From: Desarmillaria ectypa
Taxonomy: Eukaryota > Basidiomycota > Agaricomycetes > Agaricales > Physalacriaceae
NCBI GenBank assembly: GCA_030407005.1
Contig: JAUDYN010000006.1
Span: 3,162,001 to 3,226,000, forward strand
Direction of reading: 5' to 3'
DNA: 64,000 nt
The position numbers and the translations under genes are program-made. The notes below the pieces were generated by a model. That model was not told where the DNA came from. It did not search any database and saw only the letters and a list, made by a program, of their open reading frames with translations. The number at the start of each line of letters is the position of its first letter. Positions within the stretch are counted from its first letter, which is position 1. Shown piece after piece: positions 11,951-22,767 of this stretch.

Positions 11951-14116
11951 ATGCTTCTCCAAAAATCAAATCACGGGGGATCCTGCTCATACGTCAATTT
12001 TAGAAAATTTCTATCACAAAGAGGTATACTACGAGTATCATCAACAGGCTACCGGGAGTTATCAGAAGATAAAATCAGAGGACGCTCATTCTCACCACTT
12101 GAAGTTTCTAAAATCAAGTTTGCGTCGGACCTCGTCGTCAATAGTTTCAGTAACGCTACTGATGACGACCTGCAGGGTCCCGATGTTAATTTACAGGCTC
12201 TACGGGCTCGCTATGATCATGATACTCTTCTCCTAATGTTCCACAGCAAAATAATTCAACGCCTATTCAACTCAGATGATCCATCAACGGATGATGTCCT
12301 CGCGACTTGGCAAAGGGATGGGATCGAAAAACGAACATGGTACATGCTCATATACTCGAGGCTGGCTGTTCTTCGCCATTTTTCGCGTTATCTTCTCGAC
12401 TTTGACGTGGCACCTCTTGACGCTCGTCGGAGACTCCTCCTCATCCAAGCATGCCCTCCATGTTCATCTGATAATACCGATATCTTCCTCGAAATCACCA
12501 AAATCTCACCTTTGTATTACGGAGGTCTTGGAAAAGCAGACAGAGCTCATGCTCCAAGGTTGCGATAGCTCCGTGGCGCAGCTTCTGGAGAGGCATGCAT
12601 CTTCTCGAGGTGGTGGAAGTTTACAATATGAAATGTATCCGAAGATGAACCACTTTCACAACTACTGGTTCCAACAAGAATGATGCGGGTGAGAAACAGC
12701 CTCAGATGCTTCGCAATTGGGTCCTGGATCAATGACCGGAGCTGGCTGATATTCCAGGTCTGTTGGATCGCATCGAAAAGTGGCTGCCTTCTCGGTGACA
12801 TGCCCTTTACATCTCTGTTCAGACGCCGACTTGTCGTCAGACTCCTCGAGATATATACAAGCTGGAAAATAGCTTGGTGATCGTACCAAGATCCCCTACC
12901 ACAAGATTCTCTCCGAAGCCTTTTACAGATCGACGGCATTCCGGCCAATGGACGGTATCATCTTTGAGGGCATGGAGGGCGGGCTACTGCCGGCAATTAC
13001 TGACCTGTTATTCGAGCGTGGGGCTGTGAATCTACGCAAGGGATTCGACCAGGATGATCTGTACCAAGGTGATTTATGCCTCAATGCCTGTCATATAAGA
13101 ACTTCTTTCTGACAGTGTATCATTAGATATCAGACTATCGCAATCATTGTCCAGAGTATTGTATCAGTAGATCCTCTCCAGCGAAGACACCCTCAGGCTG
13201 TCTCCACTCAACAGTTATGAGGCGAAGAAACTGATTGATATTGGACTGACACCTCTTCACTACCTCCCCACCCAGATGCTATCTAATTTCAATAGCAATG
13301 CAACGATGTACAGCGCAACGACCGAATATTATATGGTGGGAGCCCTCCTAGAGTCGGAGACAGAGGCTCTCTGTTTGAAAACCTCACGGTGTTAGTTCTG
13401 ATGGAAGACCTGGGAAAGCCAGATGGGTGCCGTTTGTCGGATGTCATCTGTTTCAAGAATTCTGCTCCTTTCTGGGCCGCATCTCGATACCGACTCCTCG
13501 TTGCATTGATAAAGAACGAGTCGGATGATACATTGACGGGTGTTCCTGTCACTTGAAACTCTGGTGCATCGCCCCGACTTGGCTTCAAACCCACCAAGCC
13601 GGAGGACTTTCACCAATGGCTTATCGACCCTCATGAGGTTCCGTTTATATTCCCGGATGTTCATCACGTAGCGGAGGGATTCGCAGTTCTGGAAAATACA
13701 GTGACCAAGGAGTGAGTCTTCCTCGCTATGCAGAATAAAGTAGGACAGAACGAGTCTTTTCTCGATGAAAAAAATATGCTTATAAACTCATATTCAGAGC
13801 TAGAATGCAAGGTAATTGTAGGTTTGATCCTTCGCGCTTGTCTGACGTATAACCTGCGTCTTTTTAGCCATCCACTGACACCCACATGCTTGAAATATGG
13901 CCTACGCTTACCTCTGATATTGCCCAGGCTGAAAAAGTCATAGTCGAGCACGAGAAAGTTTCAGAAGGCTTACAACAAAGAGAGAATCCAAGGGTGATTC
14001 ACGTCATTGCGACTATCCGCGACGATGCCGAATATCAGTGGGTACTCGACATATACAATTCCTCTACTTTGGGTGTTCTCCGCCAGAATACCATCTCCGC
14101 CTACAACAAACTTTAG
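11951..14116 (+). pseudogene. Uncharacterised multi-exon gene with premature stops
   Basis: I do not recognise the family. An ATG at 11951 opens about 200 codons (ASDLVVNSFSNATDDDL, HSKIIQRLFNSDDPSTDD). Further protein-like stretches follow in order on the same strand and can be joined through GT...AG gaps: TEVLEKQTELMLQGCDS, NDAGEKQPQMLRNWVLDQ, KIPYHKILSEAFYRSTAFRP, EGGLLPAITDLLFERGAVN, LGFKPTKPEDFHQWLIDP and RVIHVIATIRDDAEYQW, ending at 14116. The likely reading frames are interrupted at least three times by TGA (near 12733, 12880 and 13555). The continuity suggests a former gene of several hundred residues. Another possibility is a live gene whose introns I have placed wrongly. Confidence 0.4.
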
Positions 14117-14189
14117 AAGTGCCAGTAAGGTCTTGTTACTACATTGTACAAGTTTCAACAAATTTGAACCAGGAGCGGCAAGGACCCCG

Positions 14190-16200
14190 GGCCGTGGCTA
14201 GCCACGTGAGCGCGTCTTCAACTCTGACCACGACTACAACGCCAACCAAACAACCCAACTTTTCATTGTTCGGCTCTTGGCCACGACCACAACAGTCAAC
14301 ACTGTTCGTAATTTCAAGACAGATCCTTGAAATAATGTCAACAAGGTCATCTGTTCTGCCATGGAGCCCATAATAGTGTCAATAATCCCACCGGAACAAA
14401 GCTGCATATTGATGAAGGCATAGGATGATAACGGATTTCTTCCATCCAAATGTTGACGGGGTAGAGAATCATGTTTGCGTGATGAGTGCTAATCTGATAA
14501 AGCGTGGCCACAAGGTGTGTCGTTTGAATATATCGCTAGTTCTTCATTAACGTGTTCAAGTTATCGTTATAACGCACAGTCATTCACCCAACCGCATCGG
14601 TACTCATTGGATCTTTCCTTTACTCAAAGTGTATTACCTCCCTTTTGTTTCTATCGCTTTCTCTGCTTCCTCTGCTATGCTGTCCAACTTTCTCACCTTT
14701 CCGCCCCCCCCGGATGATTCTCATTCGGGAGCACATTCACCTCATCCATGCCCATGCTAGTCTATCTTCCTTCGGTCATGGAGGAATCCTGCATTCCCAT
14801 CTACTCGGCGTCAGAACTGTGTTCATTGACCACAGTTTATTTGGATTCGAAGACGCTGCGAGCATTTTGACGAACAAGCTCTTAACAGGGACGCTGAGGA
14901 ATATCGATGCCTCTCACACTGGGTGAAGATATCTTTATTGTATCTCTCTGTTGTGCTGGCTGTTTGTAGGAGGGAGAACGTATATGTTATCCCCAATGTA
15001 CTGGTACCAGAGCATTTCCAGCCCGAACCGCCGATATCTAGAGATACTGGTAAGACTTGGCTGTCAGTGACCTCTGATCCATTAACATCTTCGCATTGAC
15101 CATCGCCGTCCTCTCCCGACTTGCATACCGCAAAGGCATCGACCTCCTCGTCGCCACTGCACCCCGTGTCTACAGCGCCTTCCCGAGCGTTCGCTTCGTC
15201 GTCGGTACGTATATCACTCTTATTGCTTCACCTGTCATTCATCCTCCACTCCAGGCGGCGACGGTCCCAAGCTCATCAAACTTCTCCAAATGCGCGAAAA
15301 ATGCAACCTACAAGACCGTATCGAGCTCCTAGGACCTATCCGACCCAATGGTGTCCGGTCTGTCCTCATGCAAGGCGCCATATTCCTCAACACGTCCCTC
15401 ACAGAATCCTTTGGGAGCGCCATCCTTGAGGCGGCATGCGCAGGGCTGTATGTGGTGTCTACACGCGTGGGTGGGGTACCGAAGATTCTGGCAGAGGATA
15501 TGATCAGCTTTGCGGAGCCTGAGGAGGATTGTCCGCTCCCTTGCTGCCATCACTCCCCACCTCTGATGTAGTTTCTTGCAGATATCTTCCGTGCTATATC
15601 AGGGGCATCGAGATCATTTCCGGTGGGCAACACGATCCCATTCGTGCACACGAACAGATCAAGGCGTTCTACGGCTGGGCGCATGTCGCGGAATGCAACG
15701 GGGTGGTGTATGATACCGTTGTAAAGTCAAGACAGATGGAGCTCTGGGAGAAGATGAAGAGTTTCGTTCGGTAGCCTTGCTCTTTTTCTTTTTCTTATAC
15801 TACTGGACAGGACAATGGAACTACGTCCCTTTGCAGGACCGATATGCTTGATCATCCTGATTGTGGAGTGCTTGTTTTTCAGCTTTTGGAGTGGTGGATC
15901 CCGAGGGATGATATGAATTTCGTTGTTAGGCATTGGGATCATGACCGGTTTGCTCAGGTTCGTGTTTCTGTATGCGATTTAAGAGTCCGGCCAAGTTTTC
16001 CCTTGTTAGTGCATCAACCAGAACCAGGAGAATGTGCCTCCTAGTCACGTTTCCTACACTCCATGCATTTATTAGTTGTCTGGCTGTTACCTCCCCTATG
16101 GACATATATCGCCTCCCGTCATAGGTGTGCCGTACCACCCGACCGATTCGCTTCGCCATGAACGTCTGCTTGACATCGATCAATGGGCTCCAAACATCTG
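14190..16200 (+). repeat. Left (decayed) copy of the GPI3 inverted duplication
   Basis: By eye this segment aligns, with scattered substitutions and small indels, to the reverse complement of roughly 44490-46530. The match starts upstream of the gene, around the shared GCCACGTG context. It covers exons and introns alike and runs past the stop codon into the 3' flank, ending near 16200. Because introns and flanks are included, this was a DNA-level duplication and not a retrocopy. Confidence 0.75.
14361..16044 (+). pseudogene. GPI3: Broken copy of GPI3/PIG-A (GPI-anchor GlcNAc transferase subunit)
   Basis: Homologous exon by exon to the intact gene at 44628-46385 (-). Recognisable pieces are [70 protein letters not shown] and [17 protein letters not shown]. 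Lesions seen: the conserved NVGG becomes NVDG (about 14455); the frame is lost in a C run (14704-14711); four residues are lost just before the SHTG motif (about 14910); a splice acceptor is lost, reading TCGCAT at 15091-15096 where the intact copy has TCACAG; and frameshifts occur near 15600 and 15865. Together these rule out a full-length glycosyltransferase. Exon/intron structure is retained, so it arose by DNA duplication. Confidence 0.85.
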
Positions 16201-17324
16201 GCATTACTCAGCTCCGGAACAGATTCTCTGTCGCGATGCTCTGTATAGGAATCATCATGGAAACACTCACCCTCCTTGGCAATTTTTTCTTCTCGTTTCC
16301 TCGGCCAACTTCCTTTGAGATTATTCAAACTGCTACTGGATCGCCCCAGCATATTCCACCTTGCTTATCGAAACCAGATCCACTTCCTATAAAACTGATC
16401 AGTCAGAAAGACATCCGTTAGAGGGCAGTGTCCGGGCTATTCTCCCACGATCACAGAACGATATATGTGCACCGAGAGGTATTAACTGCCAAATCGAGGG
16501 ATCTACATGGGCGCCGTGCTGGTCTGGTGTTTCTCAAAGCAGTTGAGATTGGCCGTGAAAAGGAGATGACTGGAAAGACGCGGCCAATGTGGTTCAGCAA
16601 AATGATTGGAGCCCAAGCCGGAGTCGGTACCTTCTTGATGACGCCATGTATCGCAGCTGCCGCAGCTGTTCGTGAGTACATATAGCAAACGTTTGTTATC
16701 AAAGCCAAGCGCCTTGTTTTTTTTTTGGCTGCCGCAATAACACGTCCGTACCCCGACACTCCTCATTAATTAAGTCGCAGGTGCCACCGGTGAGTGCTGG
16801 GGGTGCACGTTCGAGAGTTGGATTCATCGTTTCCCTCACATACGTATGTCGTACTACTTAGTGATGACTCGAATGATTAATGCGTTTGATCTCGGATGGG
16901 CGCCGCGAGACGTGGGATGGGATATTTGCCACGGTATACTTGACTCCATGCTAAGGGTGTCATAGTAAATGTTTATGATTATTTTCTGGAGATTTAGCAT
17001 CTGCTTTCAGTCCTGTCTTACTTTCAATGCATTATACGTCGTGCGATGTCATGCCAACGTCTTCCGAGATAAATAATACGGAAATTCCAGGTGAATGCAG
17101 AAATACGAAATATAGATTTGACACATTCTGGCCCCATTGGAAAAACGGAATTACGATTATCTCTTGTCCGTAAGATCCTTCATGATCACGAAGGACTTGT
17201 TATTTGGGTATCTGTTGGGGTCATTCGTGGCGACGTCCCTGGCCCTGAAGCGAACAGCGCTTTTCCCTTGAAGAGCGCGGAATTCAACAGTCACCATACT
17301 AAAAAATGGCTGAAAGGATGGTTG
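16201..17324. other. Intergenic; holds a short SIN3-tail-like fragment
   Basis: No gene was recognised. Around 16590-16675 the plus strand resembles the end of SIN3 (11560-11660), for example sharing CCAAGCCGGAG and CGGTACCTTC in the same order and spacing. The rest shows nothing I can name. Confidence 0.4.
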
Positions 17325-19091
17325 TTACAAGCTTGTACAATAATGATAACAATCAACGCGACTCACAGCACCAAGAATTCCAAATGACTCTGAGTCATTA
17401 TCCATCAGGCTGGCATGTGAATATTCATTAAAAGTGAGTGGCATTCCATCATAGGCCTCGTCGTCAACCTGTTTGTTGTAGCCGAAGAAGGAAAAGATGG
17501 AAGCTTCAATATACCAGTGCGTCGGGAGAGCTCCCGGTCGCATCGGCGTCCAATCTTTGAAGTGTAACCGAACCAATGGATAGTCTTGCTTCAGCGATAG
17601 CCCTCTGCGGGCATCAGAATCGGTCATGTCAGTATTAACTTTCACATATTGTGAGAAGATTTCGTCCGTCTCCTCAGGTAAGAAGCTGTTCAATGCAGAA
17701 CCTAAGAAGAATTCTAAGCGAGACGACAAACATGTATGACTTGCACGGAATCCAAACTAAATCCAACAGAACAGTATAAGGAATCTCGAGGGACACGTTT
17801 GGCACGCTTTTACTGTCCACAAACTCTAATTTGAAAAGTGGTGCAGTCCACTGCCCGATTGGGCGTCCGCTCCTCGATAGAGCGCTCTGGAAAAATGCTG
17901 TCTTTGCCGTGTTCTTCAAGCTAGGGTGTGGCCCAGGCCCACACCACAACCAGCCGTCAACATATCTAGAACAAGAATCAGGGCGCTGTGTGCCAGTTGA
18001 CAAACTATATATAGTACACACCCTTTTCCCAACGATATTGTGAAGCTGGGTTCCTGAAAGTACGTGATTTCATTAGTGTTACATGGCTGAAAATAATGCT
18101 TCATACCTCGATCATGCGTCTGTGACCAGAATACATCGCTTCGATGATTGTCTGCCAATGCGAGCCAGTAAATCAATTTCGTTCATATTTCACTGAGGCG
18201 AACAGCGCGAACGGCTCCTAACCTTGTTGTCGTCGTAATCTAAACCCCGTGGTGGCGCGAGAGTGCTGATATCTTGTTCAATAATGGATGAACAAACATA
18301 AATTACACGTACGAAGGTGCCGCTCCCAAAATGCCTATGATACCAGGGTCAAGCATAGGGTTATGGACGTAATCGACTATTCCATAATGAAAGTTCTCGA
18401 GAACAAGATATCTGTATCGCTCAGCATCGATAGTTTTTGATACAAGCGCGACGATACCACAGTGCATATTGACATCTTCAAAATTCCGTAAGAAATCGTG
18501 CCAAGGATGGAGAATAGCAAATGACAATATCTACTCACGAACACCGGATCTATCGAGATACGTACAATCACCATGCCTTCCTGGTACCCTGGGCGCTCTT
18601 GCATCAACATACCCAACCGCGTGGTTGCTTTGATTGGGTCCATTAGCCCAGCTAGCAAATGTCAAAGTTGAGAGAATTCCAGTCAAAATATTAAAGGTCT
18701 GGCACCCACGTGGTACGGGACGCTGGAAGAGGATGCTATTAAGATACAGTATCCTGGACCACGATTGTAACGAATGAGGCGTACCTGTGTCCAGGGTGGC
18801 AGGCGCTGTGACTACGAGCGAATCATCCTCGTCGTCACCAGGAGGCTCGGAAAACATCTGTGGGATGGCACGCCAGATGTAACATAATTCGATCATAAGT
18901 TCCAAGACTATATTTACCACATTGACCTTAGGAAGGAAATCTAATAAAATGAATCAATAGGTCTGAAAGAATGCAAAAAATCTTGGTCTCTTACTCAATT
19001 GGAAGTCCACATCTACTACGCGATGGCTAGAATCCAGACGTCCTGGTTGAACTATCGGACTTGAAACTGGATGTGCCATAATAGATGACAT
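17325..19091 (-). CDS. Uncharacterised multi-exon protein
   Basis: I do not recognise the family. An ATG at 19091 (MSSIMAHPVSSPIVQPGR) is followed by protein-like stretches linked by plausible short introns: NIVLELMIELCYIWRAIPQM, an acidic patch PPGDDEDDS, HCGIVALVSKTIDAERYRY, HNPMLDPGIIGILGAAPS, STLAPPRGLDYDDNK, TIIEAMYSGHRRMIE, YVDGWLWCGPGPHPSL and RLHFKDWTPMRPGALPTHW. It stops at 17325. No signal peptide, clear membrane segment or catalytic motif was seen. It lies immediately downstream of, and on the same strand as, a nucleotidyltransferase-like gene, with only about 70 bases between them. The exon model is tentative. Internal stops may be hidden in my intron choices, so a decayed gene is not excluded. 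Confidence 0.4.
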
Positions 19092-19163
19092 AGACCTAAA
19101 GGGAGGAGGTCGGATCGTCGGGATCGCTGCAATGTCTTCGGGAGGCGGCTTGGAATCAGTCTT

Positions 19164-20228
19164 CTATCTATCGGCGTAGCTGCGACAGACAAAGAAGCCT
19201 TTGAAGGCATCGTTGATCCGTAGAGCCTCTTCGCATAGATGTAGACCTTGAGGGTACTTATCAGGATCGTTCTTCGCGCGCTGGTATTCCTGAACAAGCT
19301 CGAATGAAGTTCCAATTCGTGTGTACTGACCCCAACGAAATGCATCCCAGATGGCACCAAGGGGCTGCATTATAACTTGTCAGACTCAGCTGTATATCTA
19401 ACGCGAGAACTTTCACCTTCTCCTGATTGATTAAGGCGCTTTTGAGGCCCTCGAAATCGATATAAACCTCAGCCATAGTATAGAAGTCTGGATCTTGAAG
19501 TAAGATGTGACAAGCGAGACGGGAGGGGACACAAATAAGAATAGATCATCCACCTTTATATATTCATCGTAGATTGAGTGTACCTTCGTATCGATATCCT
19601 ACTAACGATCGACCCTATCTTGAGCACGATGAGATCCAGTAGAGTAGCGAAGGCTTGCTGATAGTACAAGGCGTTCGATATCTTGTCCACTGAAATCATA
19701 TTTGAGATGACAGGATGTTCTCGAGGCATCTGTGGTAGCGATTGTGAAATATATGTAAGGTATTAGAGTCAGAGACTTACACTACTGACACTGATCAGAT
19801 CTATGGGGAGCTGAGAAGAAGCATGGATTCCGGGAGTCCCTAGTTTCCGGTATAATATCCTTTCTGTTAAATCGTTATCCAAGTAATATTTTGCAGGATA
19901 GTATTTGACGAGTATATCCTCGATACATCGAGCATCTGACACGATCACATCTATGTCCTTTGGGGGCTGTCGTTAGTATCAACATTGTGTATGCGCGATT
20001 GAGGCTTACAGATGTGCCCCGGAAGGGCCGAATCGTCGCCGCCGCGTGCGCCCCAGTAACCTTGACCAACGTACCCTGAATGATTCCGTTTTGATGAAGG
20101 TTTTGTAGATCCCACAAAAGGTCCCGCAAAACTGCCTGGCGAGTCTGGAAGCTAAAGATTGTCTAACAAAGGCTTCAGTGCCACAGAACAGCATCCGGAT
20201 GGTTGAATTTACACACCTTGGTTGCCAT
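19164..20228 (-). CDS. Nucleotidyltransferase-fold protein, uncharacterised
   Basis: The ATG at 20228 (MATK) is joined by an intron to a frame reading QAVLRDLLWDLQNLHQNGII. This is followed by GAHAAATIRPFRGTSDIDVI, a good match to the nucleotidyltransferase signature: a glycine-serine/threonine loop followed by D-x-D, here Asp-Ile-Asp, the metal ligands. Later exons read LDNDLTERILYRKLGTPGI, then LPIDLISVSS, then DKISNALYYQQAFATLLDL. The last exons run MAEVYIDFEGLKSALINQE, then GQYTRIGTSFELVQEYQRAK, ending SYADR at 19164. The fold call rests on that one motif. What it transfers and to what is unknown. It could be a nucleotidyltransferase of the kind used for modification, or an inactive relative. 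The exon joining in the middle (19560-19650) is uncertain. Confidence 0.5.
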
Positions 20229-21424
20229 GAGATACTAGTTCTCTGGAGATTGAACTGAGCTTGCAAGGGTGGAAAGGATGTGCAAGTGTGGGGGGTGTAT
20301 AAAATGGCCGCTTGTCAAGACCCATTATATAGGATGCGCACCAGGTCAAAATACAGCTTCAATACAGAATACGGTACCAAGCGGTAGCGTACAATCATGA
20401 ATGAGTCGGCCAGTACGAGGAGTAGGTTCGGCATTCTCGGACACCAGATATGTTTTCCACCACCAAGGAAAATTACCTTAATGAGCCTCCTGCACGCAGG
20501 TCCGAGAGAGGACGAACGAGATGTGACCCCTTGAGCAAGACCGTGGCAGACTCGAAAGGAAAGAACAAGGCGCCGATCATGCATAACACTTGTAACACCA
20601 CAGGAAGGCATTCTAAATGTCTTAACGCTGCCACAGGATATGGTCAAGTAGGTCCAAGTTGTTGGTCAAAGTCAATGAATAGTGCTTGCCGGCCATTCAC
20701 GCTTTGCTTACCAGATCATTATCTCCTTAGCTAGTAGCCCTACAGAACCTTCAATGCATCGTCATAAATGACTTGAGATGAATGCACTAATAAAGCGTAC
20801 CCATGGATCTCTCCGAGTCAGTCTACGTAAAAGAAATTCAGATTCCTTCCTACCATCGATAGGTCTGTTATCATTGTCTACCCATGAGATAGTACCATAA
20901 TGAGTTCATAATGGATTGAAGGAAGAGAGTAACAATCGCTGGCAAGAAGTTGAATTGAGTTTCCGCCGTGCTGCGAAAGACACAAGTCACGACTCACGGT
21001 AGCCCCAAAGTCAATCATCGCATAAAGTACCCTATGTAGTCAAAGCTGTCGGTTTCACTTGAAGATCACAGGATAAAATCAAGTCACTGCTTGGATTTCC
21101 GGTCCTCTATGGTCACAAAATTATTGCCTTGTCATGATCGTTCAAGTGATGTCTTGGAAGCCAAATAATCCCCAACGACGCGTCTCTTCACTGCGCGTGG
21201 CACGTAGGCTGCCTAGTGACGTGTTTGCTGACGGCTATTCATAGCCGGTCCGAAATTGCCAACCCTTTCAATTGAACTTCAGGTCCCGATGACGGAACTG
21301 TTACGACCAAGCGGCCATGCCTTTTGAACATATGCACGTACTACCAAGTCGCAATGGCTTATTTTTTCATCGAATCTCATGCACGCCTGCTATGCTAAAT
21401 GCTATAGCAGGGATTCCTAGACGC
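20229..21424. other. Intergenic, no gene seen
   Basis: No recognisable coding sequence, RNA gene or repeat end. It separates the nucleotidyltransferase-like gene from the pectate lyase remnant. Confidence 0.45.
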
Positions 21425-21830
21425 TTCCTCAACCAAGTCACACCCCATTCGGATATGGTGGCACGTCAACCGGAGAGTCGACGAATAAATCATCGATCTA
21501 CGTTGTTTCAAACCACAGAGCTCCGCAAGGCTTTCGCTCTACCTTAGTACTATGGAGTATACAGCCAGTCGACAGTCCAGCTGCGGGATGATGTCTTCCT
21601 ACAGTCGGGCAAGGTGCCGGATAATGCGTCGAGAACATTCACGATGAGCGAGGCGACGATCCCTGAACACCCTGCGAGGGTGTGTACAAGGGATTCCAGC
21701 GTTCCGCCTACCCTTAACTGAATAGACATCAACATGGGCTCCACAGCACAGTATACTATTGACTGGTTTGTGGACGAGACTGCAGGAGGTGAGTTATGAT
21801 GTGTTGCGAGAGGGAGAACAGCCTTCGTGA
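21425..21830 (+). pseudogene. Pectate lyase remnant (PL1 family) with large internal deletion
   Basis: Two pieces match the intact gene at 34128-35779. Bases 21425-21545 match its early exon (context around HTPFGYGGTSTG through TELREALALP, now out of frame). Bases 21546-21795 match the late exon, reading YSQSTVQLRDDVFLQSG and SEATIPEHPARVC. About 1 kb between them, which carries the catalytic parallel beta-helix, is absent. A stop interrupts PTLN, and a second deletion removes most of the C-terminal tail. The remnant points toward the DUF6699 copy at 21919-22767, mirroring the intact pair at 33.1-35.8 kb. Confidence 0.82.
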
Positions 21831-21918
21831 CGCCTTTTTACACAAGATAAATAAAATACAATGCACATCATGACTGGTATACGAGATAGATAATCCAAGA
21901 GTACAATGAGACTGACCT

Positions 21919-22767
21919 TCACGAAAGAATGAGCTTGAAAATGCCCCCTTCAACAACCAGCCCTCTGAACATTGTCTTTCCTAACAAAAGATCCACCCTC
22001 TTCACTCCATCCTGCCTCTCCGCGTTCTCCAGCTGAGGATTCCTTAGAGCCCTGCACCTACGAACAAAGGCCTTTGCAATGGCAGCCTTATCGCCCTCGG
22101 GAAACCTCTGCCATTCCGCTCTGCCGATTCTCCACATCATCATACAGTACAAACCCTGCAAGACGTCTCCCAACGCCAGTCCTCCACTCCCATCCCCGAT
22201 GGTTATAGGCCAATACGGCATGGCATCACAGATAATCGTTATATACTGGATGTGAGGGTGCGTAGCCGGCCCTTTAAGCTCATTCATACCCAACGGCACC
22301 TGCATGTCCATGTTGTCTACTCGCATCGGGTTGAACGCAGCCATCGACAAATCGAACCACAGATATCCAGCTTGTGCGTAACCAGAGAGCCATGGATTAA
22401 TTTGGAGCTGCGAGGGTAGCTGCTGGTTCTGCCGGTAAGGGTCGTACAAGGAGGTATTGTAGAAATGATCCCCGTGAGTATCTGCTTGACCACCAATCCC
22501 TCCGAATGAGTTAGTTCGCTGATGGACACCTAAGGGTGAATTGAGGAATGGATGGCCGCTAATATGCAAGGAACCTCCGGGAAGGGGTATATTGGAGGCG
22601 TAAGGCGAGGGGGTACCGTGATATAATGCAGCGGGAGGTATGAAGGGGCTACTCTGTGCGGCAGTGGCAGTGAAGGAGTCATGAGATGGCACGGAAGGTG
22701 ACGCAGTGAAATCATAGGAGAGTTGTCCTGCAACGTTGAATGAGACGTTGCAACGCCGTGAATACAT
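21919..22767 (-). CDS. DUF6699 protein, second copy, altered N-terminus
   Basis: A single open exon of 282 codons, close to the 33121-34038 gene over the DUF6699 domain (INPWLSGYAQAGYLWFDLSM, MPYWPITIGDGSGGLA, MFRGLVVEGGIFKLILS). DUF6699 is a domain of unknown function that is abundant in mushroom-forming fungi. Compared with the other copy, about 36 residues are missing between IPLPGGS and HPFLNSPLG. The codon matching the other copy's start reads GTT, so MAG became VAG. Translation would have to begin at an upstream ATG (22767, MYSRRCNVSF) that has no counterpart in the sister. The domain itself carries no stop or frameshift. It is either expressed with a new N-terminus or a young pseudogene. 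Confidence 0.6.
   Translation of the reverse strand: MYSRRCNVSFNVAGQLSYDFTASPSVPSHDSFTATAAQSSPFIPPAALYHGTPSPYASNIPLPGGSLHISGHPFLNSPLGVHQRTNSFGGIGGQADTHGDHFYNTSLYDPYRQNQQLPSQLQINPWLSGYAQAGYLWFDLSMAAFNPMRVDNMDMQVPLGMNELKGPATHPHIQYITIICDAMPYWPITIGDGSGGLALGDVLQGLYCMMMWRIGRAEWQRFPEGDKAAIAKAFVRRCRALRNPQLENAERQDGVKRVDLLLGKTMFRGLVVEGGIFKLILS

Noticed and set aside
12733..13560. In-frame TGA codons as evidence for a changed genetic code
   Set aside because: All clearly functional genes in the window avoid internal TGA and several end with TGA, so decay is the simpler explanation.
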